64,000 nucleotides of DNA from Parapedobacter sp037190485 (GTDB lineage: Bacteria > Bacteroidota > Bacteroidia > Sphingobacteriales > Sphingobacteriaceae): the NCBI GenBank assembly GCA_037190485.1, contig JBBCJB010000001.1, forward strand, positions 131,314-195,313, read 5' to 3'. Below are positions 53,501 to 62,778 of the stretch, in pieces. The stretch's first letter is position 1. Every line of letters begins with the position of its first letter. The position numbers were made by a program, and so were the translations under genes. Below the pieces are notes generated by a model, which did not search any database, was not told the origin of the DNA, and saw only the letters and a list, made by a program, of their open reading frames with translations.

Positions 53501-54481
53501 ATTCACCCCTTCGTAGCGGTTGCACAGCCAGATGCCGCCGTCCTTGTCCACCTGCAGGTCCTGGATGAAATGGTCGGCCAGCCCATCGGTATCCTCCCCG
53601 TCCCTGCGGATGTGGTTTATCGCACCCGTACGGCGATCGTACACGTAGATGCCATTGGCGGTGCTTATCCAGAATTCGTCGGGCCCGGTCTCCGCGATGT
53701 CGGTCACGGCAATCGGGTTCCCGTCGCTGTCGCGGCTGATGATGTCGGTATGCGTCCGCGTGGCCCTGTCGAACGACTTCAACCCCTGGTCTTGCGTCCC
53801 GATGAGCAAGTGGCCGTCGCGCGTATCGAACAGCTTGTTTATCCGTCGCGACGTGGCCGGCTGGCCCGGATCGAACACGTTGTGGCGCGCTATTTCATTT
53901 GATTGCGGATTGTAGTTGGCGATGTAGCCATTGTTGGTGCTCACCCAGATGCCACTGCCTTCCACGCGGATCAGCGACAGGCAATCGTCCAATTCGAAGG
54001 TCTCGTGGGTATCGGTCGGGATGTTGTACCGCACCAGCTTGCCGAGCGAGATCAGCCACAGGTTGTCGCGGTCATCGCCCGTGATGTCAAAGATCCATTC
54101 GGTGAACGTGAAATTCACCAGGTCGAACTTTTCCAGGGCGGCGTCATACCGCCACAGGCCGTTGTGCGTGCCGATCCACAGGGTCCCTTGCGCATCCACG
54201 TACAGCGCGCTCACGAAATTATTGCCGATGTGCCTGGATTTGTCGTTGCCCGTGCGGAACACCTTGAAATTGTAGCCGTCGAACCGGTTCAACCCGTCGA
54301 GCGTGCCGAACCAGATGAAACCGTTCCGGTCCTGCACGCTGCAATTCACGTGGTTGTTGGATAGGCCGTCCTTGTTGGAATAATGCCTGAACCAATGGGC
54401 TTGGGCTTGGGCCTGGCGTACCGGAAGCACCGAGCCGGCCAACAACACCCCCAATAACCATGACATGCGTCGAAATCTCAT
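50540..54481 (-). CDS. hybrid two-component system sensor/AraC-type regulator (HTCS)
   Basis: This 1313-residue one-protein signalling system detects periplasmic glycan and activates nearby PUL genes. Order: signal peptide (to about 27); two seven-bladed-propeller-like Reg_prop sets (about 30-670; repeats such as FIWFGTLDGLNRFDGYNF and LWISTEGRGVCRYD); Y_Y_Y domain (about 690-755); membrane helix (about 768-790); HisKA with phospho-His in NVAHEIRTPLTLI (about 822); HATPase (about 930-1045; NLLHNATKYA, GTGIGLAI); receiver (about 1063-1180; LIVDDSEDIL, SDIVMPGMDG); AraC HTH (about 1210-1310). All key residues are present. It is 115 bp upstream of the GH38-like gene, same strand. Confidence 0.96.
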   Translation of the reverse strand: MRFRRMSWLLGVLLAGSVLPVRQAQAQAHWFRHYSNKDGLSNNHVNCSVQDRNGFIWFGTLDGLNRFDGYNFKVFRTGNDKSRHIGNNFVSALYVDAQGTLWIGTHNGLWRYDAALEKFDLVNFTFTEWIFDITGDDRDNLWLISLGKLVRYNIPTDTHETFELDDCLSLIRVEGSGIWVSTNNGYIANYNPQSNEIARHNVFDPGQPATSRRINKLFDTRDGHLLIGTQDQGLKSFDRATRTHTDIISRDSDGNPIAVTDIAETGPDEFWISTANGIYVYDRRTGAINHIRRDGEDTDGLADHFIQDLQVDKDGGIWLCNRYEGVNYFHRDNNLFSRVHAATARGRYARNVVGQMAPDPEGNLWIATENNGLFFLDRKRNALERRYHRYTHVTSVLEHGGELWVGNGKGGLDVLDARTGTPMARYAGLAQQPAINSTSRFNCLAKTSTMVIAGTSEGVFHYDGPSGQLQPVEGIGDVLVSSIFEDHAGGIWVGSHYSGLFYIDPETRKGRDMRLDFSDDGRYNNSVTSLVEDEDRQLWISTEGRGVCRYDRDSGELAFITTADGLPSNTTFKVLKGSGHHLWIATAAGLCRLDTRTLDVLVYTDSNGLPFDQFNYNSGYAASDGTFYFGATKGLIGFEERLVKDRDPHAALFITGIQVENRELLVDSGNVALARSILDTEGLALPHDKASFSLDIAAIAFQSPNMTQYRYMLEGLEDTWTILPTNRKIYFTKLPPGRYVFRANAAVSNGRWGDERRLIITVTPPWWQSHWAYLAYAALALLAIYWAAYLYMRKVKEKGKRLVDMLNHEKDKEIYKAKIDFFTNVAHEIRTPLTLIVAPIENIGKATAMEEVKGNLPLLQKNAQRLVALANQLLDFRKIEQNNLKLNFVKTDIGQLLDDSFQQFRLAAEAKGLRYRLLADAGKTQAYVDPEALRKVLSNLLHNATKYARSKILVALTRNDGETFTIKVMNDGPPIPDELREKLFEPFYRHGDAANVEGTGIGLAIARSLAILHSGRLEIGPGTEAIEFALTLPLHQEFGFDFEHPVEFEGPADTVPGGSGQETSILIVDDSEDILAFLQHELAGEYRVYLAQNGNAALELLNEAQIGLVVSDIVMPGMDGFELCRAIKSDINLSHIPVILLTAKNTIDAKVAGLELGADAYIEKPFSPTHVKAQITSLLQNRERVMKRFANSTGVHIGSMALSKTDDVFLNKLNDTILANLENADLDADGLADTLCMSRRNLYRKIKAVAGVSPLDMITIIRLKKAAELLRTTDLKIYEIATQTGFKSPDTFARNFSKQFGQSPTEFAKSGVV

Positions 54482-54664
54482 ACAGGCCTAATCGCAAAGC
54501 AGCCGCTATCCGGCTTTCGATTGGCCAAATTAGGCATTTTTTCCCGTACCGCGGCCGTATGGCGCAAGTATGGCACACTTCGCGGGTTCGTTGGCACGAA
54601 TCGTCGCAGACCGGCGCGTGGCACGCCGCGCGGATGCAGGGTTCTTCCTTCCGTTGGTTTTCGC

Positions 54665-54672
54665 TATCTTTG
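54665..54672 (+). promoter_or_regulatory. putative -7 element of the DUF6377 gene
   Basis: TATCTTTG matches TAnnTTTG and lies 18 nt before the ATG at 54691. It supports this ATG over in-frame starts further upstream, which lie before the promoter. Confidence 0.5.
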
Positions 54673-54690
54673 GCCACTCAAAAACCGGTT

Positions 54691-56289
54691 ATGATTGCTC
54701 CGTTATCCTCGTTCGTGCTGGCCCTATGTATAGCCCTGCCCCTCGCGGGCGCCCAACCCAGGCTCGATTCGCTCCTGGACGTGCTCGACGATGCCATCGC
54801 ATCCGAGCACCAGCTCATGTCGACCAAGGAAAAGCGCATCAACCGACTGAAGCAGCTGTTGCGCTCCAGCCCTTCGGACGAAGCGAAATTCGGCCTTTAC
54901 GGCGAGATCTTTGACGAGTATGAAGTCTATATCTGCGATTCGGCCTACCACTACGCCCAATTCATGGCCCGCCTGGCGTCGACCACCGGAAACGACCGAT
55001 GGGCAAACGACGCCAACTTGAAGACCGCGAGCATCCTGACCATCTCGGGCATGTATCCCGAAGCCACCCAGATCCTGGCATCGATAGACAAGGCCGCGCT
55101 TTCGGGCGAACAACTGGTCTCCTACTACACCCATTTCTACCACGCCTACAATGAATGGGGCGAATACGCGGAATACAGCTACAGGCAGCAGTACAAGGAA
55201 CGCGGCAAATCCTACCAGGATTCGCTCTTGGCGTTGCTCCAACCGACCGACCTGGCCTACGCGTTCGAATACGCGTGGCAAGCCATCGAACAGGGCGACT
55301 ACGAGCGCGCCCATTCGCTGCTCTTCCAGCGGTTGCCGGGCACCGCGCCCGACACGCGCGACTATTCGATACTCACCTCCCTGATCGGTATCCTGTTCTG
55401 GTACCTGGACGATATGGATCGACACAAGGAATACCTGGCCCTGTCCGCGATATCCGACATCAACGCATCCGTCAAGGAAAACACCTCGTTGCGGAGCTTG
55501 GCCAATGTGCTGTTTGACGAGGGGGATCTCTCGCGGGCGAACGCCTACATCAAGAAGAGCCTGTCGGATGCCAACTTCTACAACGCGCGCCTCCGCAGCA
55601 TCCAGATATCCAAATCCTACCCGATCATCGAAAACGCCTACCAATCGGAGCGGCAGCAACAGCAACGCCAATTGCAGCGGCTGCTGGTCCTGATCAGCGT
55701 GCTTTCGGTGCTGCTGGCGCTGACGGTGATCTACATCGTCATCCAGTTCCGCAAGCTCGCCGATGCGCGGAAGCAAACGCTGGCGGCCAACGAACGACTC
55801 CAGGCCAACAACCGATCGTTGGCCGAGGCCAATCACATCAAGGAAGAATACCTGGGCCGGTTCCTGAACCTCTGCTCCACGTACATCGACAAGATGGAAA
55901 CCCACCAGCGCAGGCTGTACAAATCCGCCAAGGAAGGGAACCTGGCGGCCTTGACCGACAAGCTAAAGTCCAATGCCTTCATCGAGGAGGAACTCGCCGA
56001 GTTCTACCAAAACTTCGACCACGCCTTCCTGAAGATCTTCCCCCGGTTCATCGAGCAGTTCAATGCGCTGCTCCCCCCTTCTGACCACGTGAGCCCGAAG
56101 CAAGGGGAAATCCTGAACGCCGAGCTGCGTACGTTCGCGCTCATCCGCCTGGGCATCACCGACAGCCAGCGCATCGCTGAATTCCTGCGGTACTCCATCA
56201 CCACCATTTACAACTACCGGTCGAAATTCAGGAACCGGGCGCTCGTGCCACGCGACCGATTCGAGGCTTCCGTGATGAACATCACCTAG
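54691..56289 (+). CDS. DUF6377 membrane-bound regulator
   Basis: This 532-residue protein has an N-terminal signal peptide (to about residue 21), a periplasmic helical TPR-like sensor region (about 25-325), one membrane helix (about 329-352, LLVLISVLSVLLALTVIYIV), a coiled-coil linker (DARKQTLAANERLQANNRSL) and a cytoplasmic C-terminal domain. The last 60 residues look like a helix-turn-helix (GITDSQRIAEFLRYSITTI, YNYRSKFRNRAL). DUF6377 proteins are common next to susCD genes in Bacteroidota and probably act as membrane-tethered transcription regulators. It is divergent from the HTCS and upstream of SusC/SusD/GH27-like, which it likely controls. Confidence 0.82.
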   Translation: MIAPLSSFVLALCIALPLAGAQPRLDSLLDVLDDAIASEHQLMSTKEKRINRLKQLLRSSPSDEAKFGLYGEIFDEYEVYICDSAYHYAQFMARLASTTGNDRWANDANLKTASILTISGMYPEATQILASIDKAALSGEQLVSYYTHFYHAYNEWGEYAEYSYRQQYKERGKSYQDSLLALLQPTDLAYAFEYAWQAIEQGDYERAHSLLFQRLPGTAPDTRDYSILTSLIGILFWYLDDMDRHKEYLALSAISDINASVKENTSLRSLANVLFDEGDLSRANAYIKKSLSDANFYNARLRSIQISKSYPIIENAYQSERQQQQRQLQRLLVLISVLSVLLALTVIYIVIQFRKLADARKQTLAANERLQANNRSLAEANHIKEEYLGRFLNLCSTYIDKMETHQRRLYKSAKEGNLAALTDKLKSNAFIEEELAEFYQNFDHAFLKIFPRFIEQFNALLPPSDHVSPKQGEILNAELRTFALIRLGITDSQRIAEFLRYSITTIYNYRSKFRNRALVPRDRFEASVMNIT

Positions 56290-56415
56290 TGGACTTCTAC
56301 TTTTTATTTTCCACACGAAAACATAACCGACTACCAAACAACAAGTTGCAGCAAACATCCGCTTCATCCGTTTACTTTTGACCTCACCGCCCCCCGGCGG
56401 GGTTGGCGGTTTGCC

Positions 56416-56423
56416 TACCTTTG
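56416..56423 (+). promoter_or_regulatory. putative -7 element of the second susCD unit
   Basis: TACCTTTG matches TAnnTTTG, 62 nt before the SusC start. A second match, TACTTTTG, lies at 56373-56380, so the exact promoter is uncertain. The 196-bp gap has no open coding signal. Confidence 0.4.
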
Positions 56424-56485
56424 TCGGCAACGATGCGCATGATCAGTCGGCGCTAACCAATAACGATTTTATAAAACCAATCACG

Positions 56486-59404
56486 ATGAAGAAAAACGTC
56501 TATTTTTCAATTCTTGCTTTCGGCTGCGCGATGCTCCTCGGCAGGCCGTCGCTGGGCCAGGTACGGGTAGGCGGCAGGGTCACCGACGAAGCCAACGCGC
56601 CGATCGCCGGAGCGACCGTATCGATCAAAAACACCGGCAGCCAAGCCATCACCGACGATGCCGGCCTCTTCACGCTCCGGGATGCGCGGCCGGGCATGGC
56701 GGTGGTCGTCTCGGCCGTCGGGTATTCCGCCACCGAGGCGACCGTGCCGACAAGCGGCCCGTTCCATATCGTGCTCAGCCAACGGCAGACGCAGCTGGAC
56801 GAGATCGTCGTCGTGGGCTACGGCAGCATGGAGAAAAACAAGATCACCAGCGCCATCGCCAACGTCAAGGCCGAGGATTTCAACCAGGGTAACATCAACA
56901 ACCCCGCGCAATTGCTGCAGGGCAAGGTGGCCGGGCTCAGCATCGTGGTGCCGCAGGGCAACCCGAACGGTGCGTTCAACATCCGCCTGCGTGGGTTATC
57001 GACGCTGGGGGCCAACACCCAACCCCTGGTCATCATCGACGGCGTCATCGGCGCCGACCTCACGAGCGTGGACCCGAACGACATCGCCACCATCGACGTG
57101 TTGAAAGACGGCGGTGCCGCGGCCATCTACGGCACGCGCGGCTCCACCGGCGTCGTCATCATCACCACCAAGACCGGAAGCCGCGAGCGGGCGGCGGTCA
57201 CGTACAACGCCTACGGCTCGGCCGAGCAACTCGACCGGTCGCTGCCGATCATGAGCCGGAGCGAATACCTGGCCAACGGGGGCACCGATTACGGCGGCGA
57301 TACCGATTGGATGGACGCCATCACCCGGACCGCCCATTCGCACGTGCACAACCTCTCCCTTTCGGGTGGCAGCGGGCAATTCGATTACCTCGGGTCGTTC
57401 AATTACCGGAAGATCGACGGCATCGTCAACCGCACCGGCAACGAGCAGCTGAACGGCCGGTTGAACCTCACGCAGCGCGCGTTGGGCGACCGGCTGACCT
57501 TGCGCCTCAACCTCGCGCTGAATTCGCGCGACGCGCAGCTGGGCTTCGACGACGTGTTCCGTTCGGCCATCATCATGCCGCCGACGGCACCGATCACCGC
57601 CACGGGCGCCGATTACGCCGCCTACGGCGGCTATTTCCAGAACCGCGCCCACGAGCTGTTCAACCCCGTGGCGATCATCGACCAGAACCGGCACGACCAG
57701 CAGCATACCCGTGCCATCTACAACCTGCAAGGCGACCTGAAGCTGTTGGAGGGGCTCACGGCGAGCGCGCGCGTGGCCCGCACCGACGAAAAGATCGGCA
57801 ACGGCAAATACCTCAGCCGGTACAGCCTCTACGGCAGCGGGCTGGATCGCAAGGGCCTCGCTTCGCAAGGCAGCTACCAAGACCGGACGGACCTGTTCGA
57901 GCTCACGGGCAACTACCTCCGCCGCTTCGGTAAGCTGGATTTCAACCTGCTGGGGGGCTATTCCTACCAGCGGTTCCTGTCGCAGCACGCGTTCACCGAA
58001 GCGGGCAACTTCCTCACGGACGAGTTCTCCTACCACAACATCTCGGCCGCCAGGGACTTTGCAGACGGGCTGGCCAAGGGCGAGAGCTTCAAGGAAAGCA
58101 GCAAGCTGATCGCCTTCTTCGCCCGCGCCAACCTCGGCTATGCGAACACGTACTTCCTATCGGCCACCATCCGGCGGGAAGGGTCATCGCGCTTCGGCAC
58201 AGGCAACAAGTGGGGCAATTTCGTGGGCCTGAGCGGTGGCGTGGACATCGGCCAGCTCGCCGACATCCCCCGCGTGGACCAACTGAAGCTGCGTGCCAGC
58301 TACGGCGTCACGGGTGCGCTACCCGAGCAGAGCTACCTGTCGCAACAGATCTACGGCCCCGGTTCCACGCTCAGCTACTTCCTGTACAACGACCGGTTCA
58401 CCCCCGTGTATTCCCCGCAGAGCAACCCCAACCCCAACCTGAAATGGGAGAAAAAGGAAGAGGTCAACGTGGGGGTCGACGTGGCGCTGTTCGATTCGCG
58501 GCTCACCGCCACGCTCGACGTGTACAACCGGCACACCACCGACGCGTTGATCCGATTGAACGTACCCGTTCCGCCCAACCTGTATCCCACCACCGTGCTC
58601 AACGCCGGTGAGCTGCGCAACCGCGGCTTCGAGGCCGCCGTCGTGGGCGAAATCGTCCAGCGCGCCGATTTCGGCTGGCAGGCGCGCCTCACCTACGCCA
58701 CCAACAGCGCCCGGGTCATCTCCCTGTCATTGGGCGACATCCAATACGGCACGCGCGACGTGGGCGGGCTGCCCGCCCCGCTCACCGGCAACGTGATCCG
58801 GGTGCAGGAAGGCCGTCCCATCGGGCAGATGATCGGCTGGGTGTACGAAGGGGTGGCCGATGACGGCAGTTACATCATCCGCGACATCGACCAGAACGGG
58901 CAGATCAACGAGCAGGACGTCGACATCATCGGCCGGGGCCTTCCCAAGGGCGAGTTCGGGCTCGGCAACGTGTTTCGCTACAAGGCCTTTGACCTCAACG
59001 TCTTTTTCCGCGGGGTGTACGGCCACGACCTGATCAACCTGCATCGCACCATGTTCGAGCAGGTCTCGCGCATCGCCACCTACAACCTCATCAAGACCAA
59101 GCACTTCGACCCGGCCTACAAGGGCCCCGTGGCCTACAACAGCCACTACGTGGAGCGCGGATCGTTCATCAAGCTCGACCACCTCACGCTTGGCTATACG
59201 GTCAAGCTGCCTGCACGGTCGCTCCTGTCCACCGCGCGCATCCAATTGACCGGACAGAACCTGTTCTACGTCACGGGCTACAGCGGCGTGGATCCCGAAC
59301 CGCGCTACAGCTACGACAACAACGTGCTGGCCCCCGGCGTGGAGCCGCTCAACAGCTGGGTCACCACGCGTACGTTCACCCTTGGCGCTAACTTTACCTT
59401 CTAA
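56486..59404 (+). CDS. SusC/RagA family TonB-dependent transporter (third copy)
   Basis: This outer-membrane glycan importer of about 972 residues has a signal peptide (KNVYFSILAFGCAMLLG), a carboxypeptidase-regulatory-like domain (VRVGGRVTDEANAPIAGATV; about 25-105), the segment DEIVVVGYGSMEKNK, plug (NPAQLLQGKVAGLSIV, FNIRLRGLSTLG, VLKDGGAAAIYGTRGSTGVV) and barrel ending FTLGANFTF. All parts typical of SusC are present. The start at 56486 (MKKN) directly precedes the signal peptide; the frame is open upstream but lies before the promoter candidates. It is 11 bp before its SusD partner in the canonical order. Confidence 0.95.
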   Translation: MKKNVYFSILAFGCAMLLGRPSLGQVRVGGRVTDEANAPIAGATVSIKNTGSQAITDDAGLFTLRDARPGMAVVVSAVGYSATEATVPTSGPFHIVLSQRQTQLDEIVVVGYGSMEKNKITSAIANVKAEDFNQGNINNPAQLLQGKVAGLSIVVPQGNPNGAFNIRLRGLSTLGANTQPLVIIDGVIGADLTSVDPNDIATIDVLKDGGAAAIYGTRGSTGVVIITTKTGSRERAAVTYNAYGSAEQLDRSLPIMSRSEYLANGGTDYGGDTDWMDAITRTAHSHVHNLSLSGGSGQFDYLGSFNYRKIDGIVNRTGNEQLNGRLNLTQRALGDRLTLRLNLALNSRDAQLGFDDVFRSAIIMPPTAPITATGADYAAYGGYFQNRAHELFNPVAIIDQNRHDQQHTRAIYNLQGDLKLLEGLTASARVARTDEKIGNGKYLSRYSLYGSGLDRKGLASQGSYQDRTDLFELTGNYLRRFGKLDFNLLGGYSYQRFLSQHAFTEAGNFLTDEFSYHNISAARDFADGLAKGESFKESSKLIAFFARANLGYANTYFLSATIRREGSSRFGTGNKWGNFVGLSGGVDIGQLADIPRVDQLKLRASYGVTGALPEQSYLSQQIYGPGSTLSYFLYNDRFTPVYSPQSNPNPNLKWEKKEEVNVGVDVALFDSRLTATLDVYNRHTTDALIRLNVPVPPNLYPTTVLNAGELRNRGFEAAVVGEIVQRADFGWQARLTYATNSARVISLSLGDIQYGTRDVGGLPAPLTGNVIRVQEGRPIGQMIGWVYEGVADDGSYIIRDIDQNGQINEQDVDIIGRGLPKGEFGLGNVFRYKAFDLNVFFRGVYGHDLINLHRTMFEQVSRIATYNLIKTKHFDPAYKGPVAYNSHYVERGSFIKLDHLTLGYTVKLPARSLLSTARIQLTGQNLFYVTGYSGVDPEPRYSYDNNVLAPGVEPLNSWVTTRTFTLGANFTF

Positions 59405-59415
59405 CCATCAAGACG

Positions 59416-60978
59416 ATGAAACCGATCAGCTCAATTTTCGATATGAACCCCAAAACCGGCCTTCGGGCGCTTTGCCTCGGCGCGCTGCTCGTGCCGGCCG
59501 TCTCGTGCACGGACCTGGACGAGCGGCTCTTCAGCCAATTGAACAACGAGAACTTCCTCAAGAACGAGGAAGAGGTGCTCTCGGCGCTGGGCGCCGCCTA
59601 CAGCGGCCTGCGCACGTTCCAGAAATTCGACAACATGTGGACGGTCTACTGCACCGGAGACGAGGCCGTCGTTCCCGGCCGCACGGGCGGGGACTGGGCC
59701 GGCGACGGCCAGGACCAGCAGATGACCGACCACAGGTGGACGGTCAACAACCGGTTCTTCCGCGGTTCGTGGGAACAGTTCTTCGCCCAGGTCAATGCCT
59801 GCAACCGCCTGATATACCAGCTCGAGCAGCTGGATGCCGGGGCCTACGCCAGCTACATCTCGGAGGTGAAGGTGATCCGCGCGCTGTGGTACCTGTGGCT
59901 CATCGATTTCTGGGGCAACGTACCCATCGTGGACCGCTTCGACGTCGCGCCCGACTACCTGCCCGCCACCAGCAAGCGCGAGGAGGTATACCGGTTCATC
60001 GAGCGCGAGGTGCTCGACAACCTCGGTAACCTGGGCCGGGAGAAAAGCGCGGCCACCTATGCCCGCGCCGACTATTGGACGGGCCAGGCCATCCTGGCCA
60101 AGCTCTACCTCAATGCCGAGGTCTACACCGGTACCCCCCAATGGCAACAGGCCCTGGCGGCGTGCAATGCGATCATCGAATCCGGGCCGTTCTCGCTGGC
60201 GAACACCTATGGCGAGAATTTCGCGTCCAAGAACGAGAACTCGCCCGAGGCCATCTTCGCCATCCCGTTCGACGCCATCTACACGCAATGGGATTGGATC
60301 CTCCCGCTCGTGTCGCTACACTACTCCAGCCAGCAGACGTTCAACATGACCAACGGCCCCTGGAACGGCCTTTCGGTGCAGACAGACTTCTTCTACCTGT
60401 ATGAGGAAGACGATGCCCGCAAGCACCACAACTTCCTGTGGGGCGCGCAGTACACGGCTTCCGGCGAACCCTTGCTCGACCCGGGCTATGAGCGCGACCC
60501 GGCCGTCGACCCCGACGGCGCGCACATCCATTTCACGCCCACCTTCAACTCGCTGTACAACACCGCGCGCCAGTCGGGCGTGCGCGTCAAGAAATGGGAA
60601 CTCGAAATGGGCAACAACGGGTTCCTCAACAGCGACTTCGCCGTATTCCGCTATTCGGACATCCTGCTCATGAAGGCCGAGGTCCTCTGGCGGCTCGACC
60701 CGGCCGACCCGCAGGCGCTCGCGCTGGTCAACCAGTTCCGCACGCGCGCGGGTGTGGCCCCCTTCAATTCGCTGACCGAAGCGCGCATGCTCAACGAACG
60801 GGGGCGCGAGCTTTTCCTCGAAGGCTGGCGCCGGTCTGACCTCATCCGGTTCGACCGGTACAACGACGCCACCGCGCTGCGCCCCTACGTGAGCGAGCGC
60901 CACAAGCGGCTCTACCCGATACCGTACGACCAGATCAACGCCAACCCGAACCTGATCCAGAACCCCGGTTATAACTAA
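59416..60978 (+). CDS. SusD/RagB family glycan-binding lipoprotein (third copy)
   Basis: This 520-residue surface lipoprotein pairs with the SusC just upstream. The lipobox is LLVPAVSCTDL. SusD signatures: SEVKVIRALWYLWLIDFWGN, VLWRLDPADPQALALVNQ, RGRELFLEGWRRSDLIRF and LYPIPYDQINANPNLIQNPG. An alternative start, ATG 59443, lies between the first ATG and the hydrophobic core of the signal peptide and is equally plausible. Its stop codon shares one base with the start of the GH27-like gene (TAATG), so the three genes form one coupled unit. Confidence 0.94.
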   Translation: MKPISSIFDMNPKTGLRALCLGALLVPAVSCTDLDERLFSQLNNENFLKNEEEVLSALGAAYSGLRTFQKFDNMWTVYCTGDEAVVPGRTGGDWAGDGQDQQMTDHRWTVNNRFFRGSWEQFFAQVNACNRLIYQLEQLDAGAYASYISEVKVIRALWYLWLIDFWGNVPIVDRFDVAPDYLPATSKREEVYRFIEREVLDNLGNLGREKSAATYARADYWTGQAILAKLYLNAEVYTGTPQWQQALAACNAIIESGPFSLANTYGENFASKNENSPEAIFAIPFDAIYTQWDWILPLVSLHYSSQQTFNMTNGPWNGLSVQTDFFYLYEEDDARKHHNFLWGAQYTASGEPLLDPGYERDPAVDPDGAHIHFTPTFNSLYNTARQSGVRVKKWELEMGNNGFLNSDFAVFRYSDILLMKAEVLWRLDPADPQALALVNQFRTRAGVAPFNSLTEARMLNERGRELFLEGWRRSDLIRFDRYNDATALRPYVSERHKRLYPIPYDQINANPNLIQNPGYN

Positions 60979-62723
60979 TGTACAAATCCCTTCATCAGAT
61001 GCACAGACTCCGTAATTTCATCCGTTGCTCCACGCTGGCCGGCGTACTCGTGGTCACGCACGCCGCCACGGCCCATGACAGTCCGCACACCCGCAAAGGC
61101 GCGGGCCCCAAATACTGGATCGCCTACGAACAGTGCTGGATCACCAACAGTCCGATCGCCGAAGACCGCTGGCAGAAAAACATCGATTGGATGGCGGCCA
61201 ACTTCAGGGACTACGGCTACGACATGTTCTGCAACGACGGCTGGATCGAAGCCGCGCAGACCGTCGATGCCCACGGCTACATCACCAAATACAACGACGA
61301 CTGGACGCACACCTTCGCCTACTGGTCGGATTACCTGAAGGGCAAAGGCATGAAACTGGGCGTGTATTACAATCCGATGTGGATGACCAAGGCCGCCTAC
61401 GACCGAAACGTGACGGTACGGGGCACCCGCCACAAGGCGCAGGACATCGTGGGCGGCATCTCGTTCAACGAAGCCCTGTATTGGGTGGATACCGACAGGC
61501 CCGGGGCGAAGGAATGGATACAGGGCTACGTGCACCACTTCAGGGCGCTCGGCGCCACCTACCTGCGCATCGATTTCCTGGAGAACTACGAGCGCAACTA
61601 CGGCACCACGAAATACCGCCAAGCGCTCGCGTGGATCAAGGAAGCCGCCGGCGACGACCTGTTCATCAGCCTGGTGATGCCCAATTGCTACCACCATGGG
61701 GAGAGCGAGTTGGCCTACGGCGACATGATCCGCGTCGACGACGACTGTTTCGACGGCGGGTGGGATTTCGTGAGCGACCGGCGGCGGGGCGAACAGCGCC
61801 CCATCTGGCCGCAATACGGCAACGCGTTCGACGGGTTCATCGGCTTCTCGGATATCGGCGGCCGCGGCCAGCTCATCCTGGACGGCGATTTCATGCGCCT
61901 GAACACCATGGCCAATGACGAGGAGCGGAAATTCCTGTTCTCGCTCATGGTCATCGGCGGCTCGGCATTGGCCATTGCCGACCAATACGACACGATCGAT
62001 GGGCACGAATGGGTCTACCAGAACCAGGAACTCCTGGCGCTCAACGACCAGGGGCTGGTCTGCAAGCCGCTCAGCAACGACCCCAAGGACGTGGCGGCGA
62101 GCTCCACGTGGATCGGGCAATTGCCCAACGGCGACTGGATCGTCGGCCTCTTCAACCGCGAGGAGACGGCGCAGGTACGCAAGGTGGATTTCGCGCGTGA
62201 CCTCGGGCTCGCCGCGGACGAAATCGTCGCCGTGCGCGACCTCTGGCAGCACGCCGACCTGACCGATGTGGCCGGGGGCTATGCGCGCGCGCTCCCTGCC
62301 CGCTCGTGCCAAATCCTGCGCATCACCACCAACAGCCAACGCTACGAGGCCGAGGCCGCATCCCTGATCGGCCAAGCGCATCACGGCGACACCCATTTCA
62401 ACCACAGCGGCATGGGCTATGCCGCTGGCATGGATGCGGATGGCGCGCGTGTGTTCTTCGCGGTCGAGGCCCCGGCCGGAGGCACCTATGCGCTGACGCT
62501 CCGCTACGGGACGGACGGTTCGGCAGCCAGCGCCTGCACGGTGACCATCAATGACGGTGCCGGGCAACGCGTGCCGCTACCCGCATCGCCGCACCCCAAC
62601 ACGTGGCAGGCGGCCACGGTCAGCGTGGAGCTCCAACCGGGCCTCAACTACCTGGCCGTGGGCCACGGTGCGGACGTGCGCAGCCCCTTCCGCCTGGATT
62701 ACGTGGCCATCGCCAGGAAGTGA
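60978..62723 (+). CDS. clan GH-D (GH27-like) glycosidase with CBM35-like C-terminus
   Basis: This secreted protein of 581 residues has an N-terminal hydrophobic signal (about 14-31). Residues about 45-330 form a TIM barrel like GH27 alpha-galactosidases and isomalto-dextranases: IDWMAANFRDYGYDMFCNDG, the likely nucleophile Asp199 in TYLRIDFLENYE, the likely acid/base in MIRVDDDCFDGGW (Asp254-256), and FSLMVIGGSALAIADQYD. A C-terminal beta domain (about 335-450) and a CBM35-like module (about 455-581, RYEAEAASLIG to FRLDYVAIA) follow. The substrate could be alpha-galactose or alpha-glucan; sequence alone does not decide. An alternative start is ATG 60999. It is translationally coupled to SusD. 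Confidence 0.82.
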   Translation: MYKSLHQMHRLRNFIRCSTLAGVLVVTHAATAHDSPHTRKGAGPKYWIAYEQCWITNSPIAEDRWQKNIDWMAANFRDYGYDMFCNDGWIEAAQTVDAHGYITKYNDDWTHTFAYWSDYLKGKGMKLGVYYNPMWMTKAAYDRNVTVRGTRHKAQDIVGGISFNEALYWVDTDRPGAKEWIQGYVHHFRALGATYLRIDFLENYERNYGTTKYRQALAWIKEAAGDDLFISLVMPNCYHHGESELAYGDMIRVDDDCFDGGWDFVSDRRRGEQRPIWPQYGNAFDGFIGFSDIGGRGQLILDGDFMRLNTMANDEERKFLFSLMVIGGSALAIADQYDTIDGHEWVYQNQELLALNDQGLVCKPLSNDPKDVAASSTWIGQLPNGDWIVGLFNREETAQVRKVDFARDLGLAADEIVAVRDLWQHADLTDVAGGYARALPARSCQILRITTNSQRYEAEAASLIGQAHHGDTHFNHSGMGYAAGMDADGARVFFAVEAPAGGTYALTLRYGTDGSAASACTVTINDGAGQRVPLPASPHPNTWQAATVSVELQPGLNYLAVGHGADVRSPFRLDYVAIARK

Positions 62724-62778
62724 CCGGCAGCAAGCCACGCCTCCGGGCAGGCCTTCCCGTACACGTCCCCGACGCAAA

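Noticed and set aside
28601..62723. Starch- or pectin-type PUL
   Set aside because: No GH13, GH97, polysaccharide lyase, GH28 or GH105 gene is present. The enzyme set is mannosidase/rhamnosidase/GH27-like.
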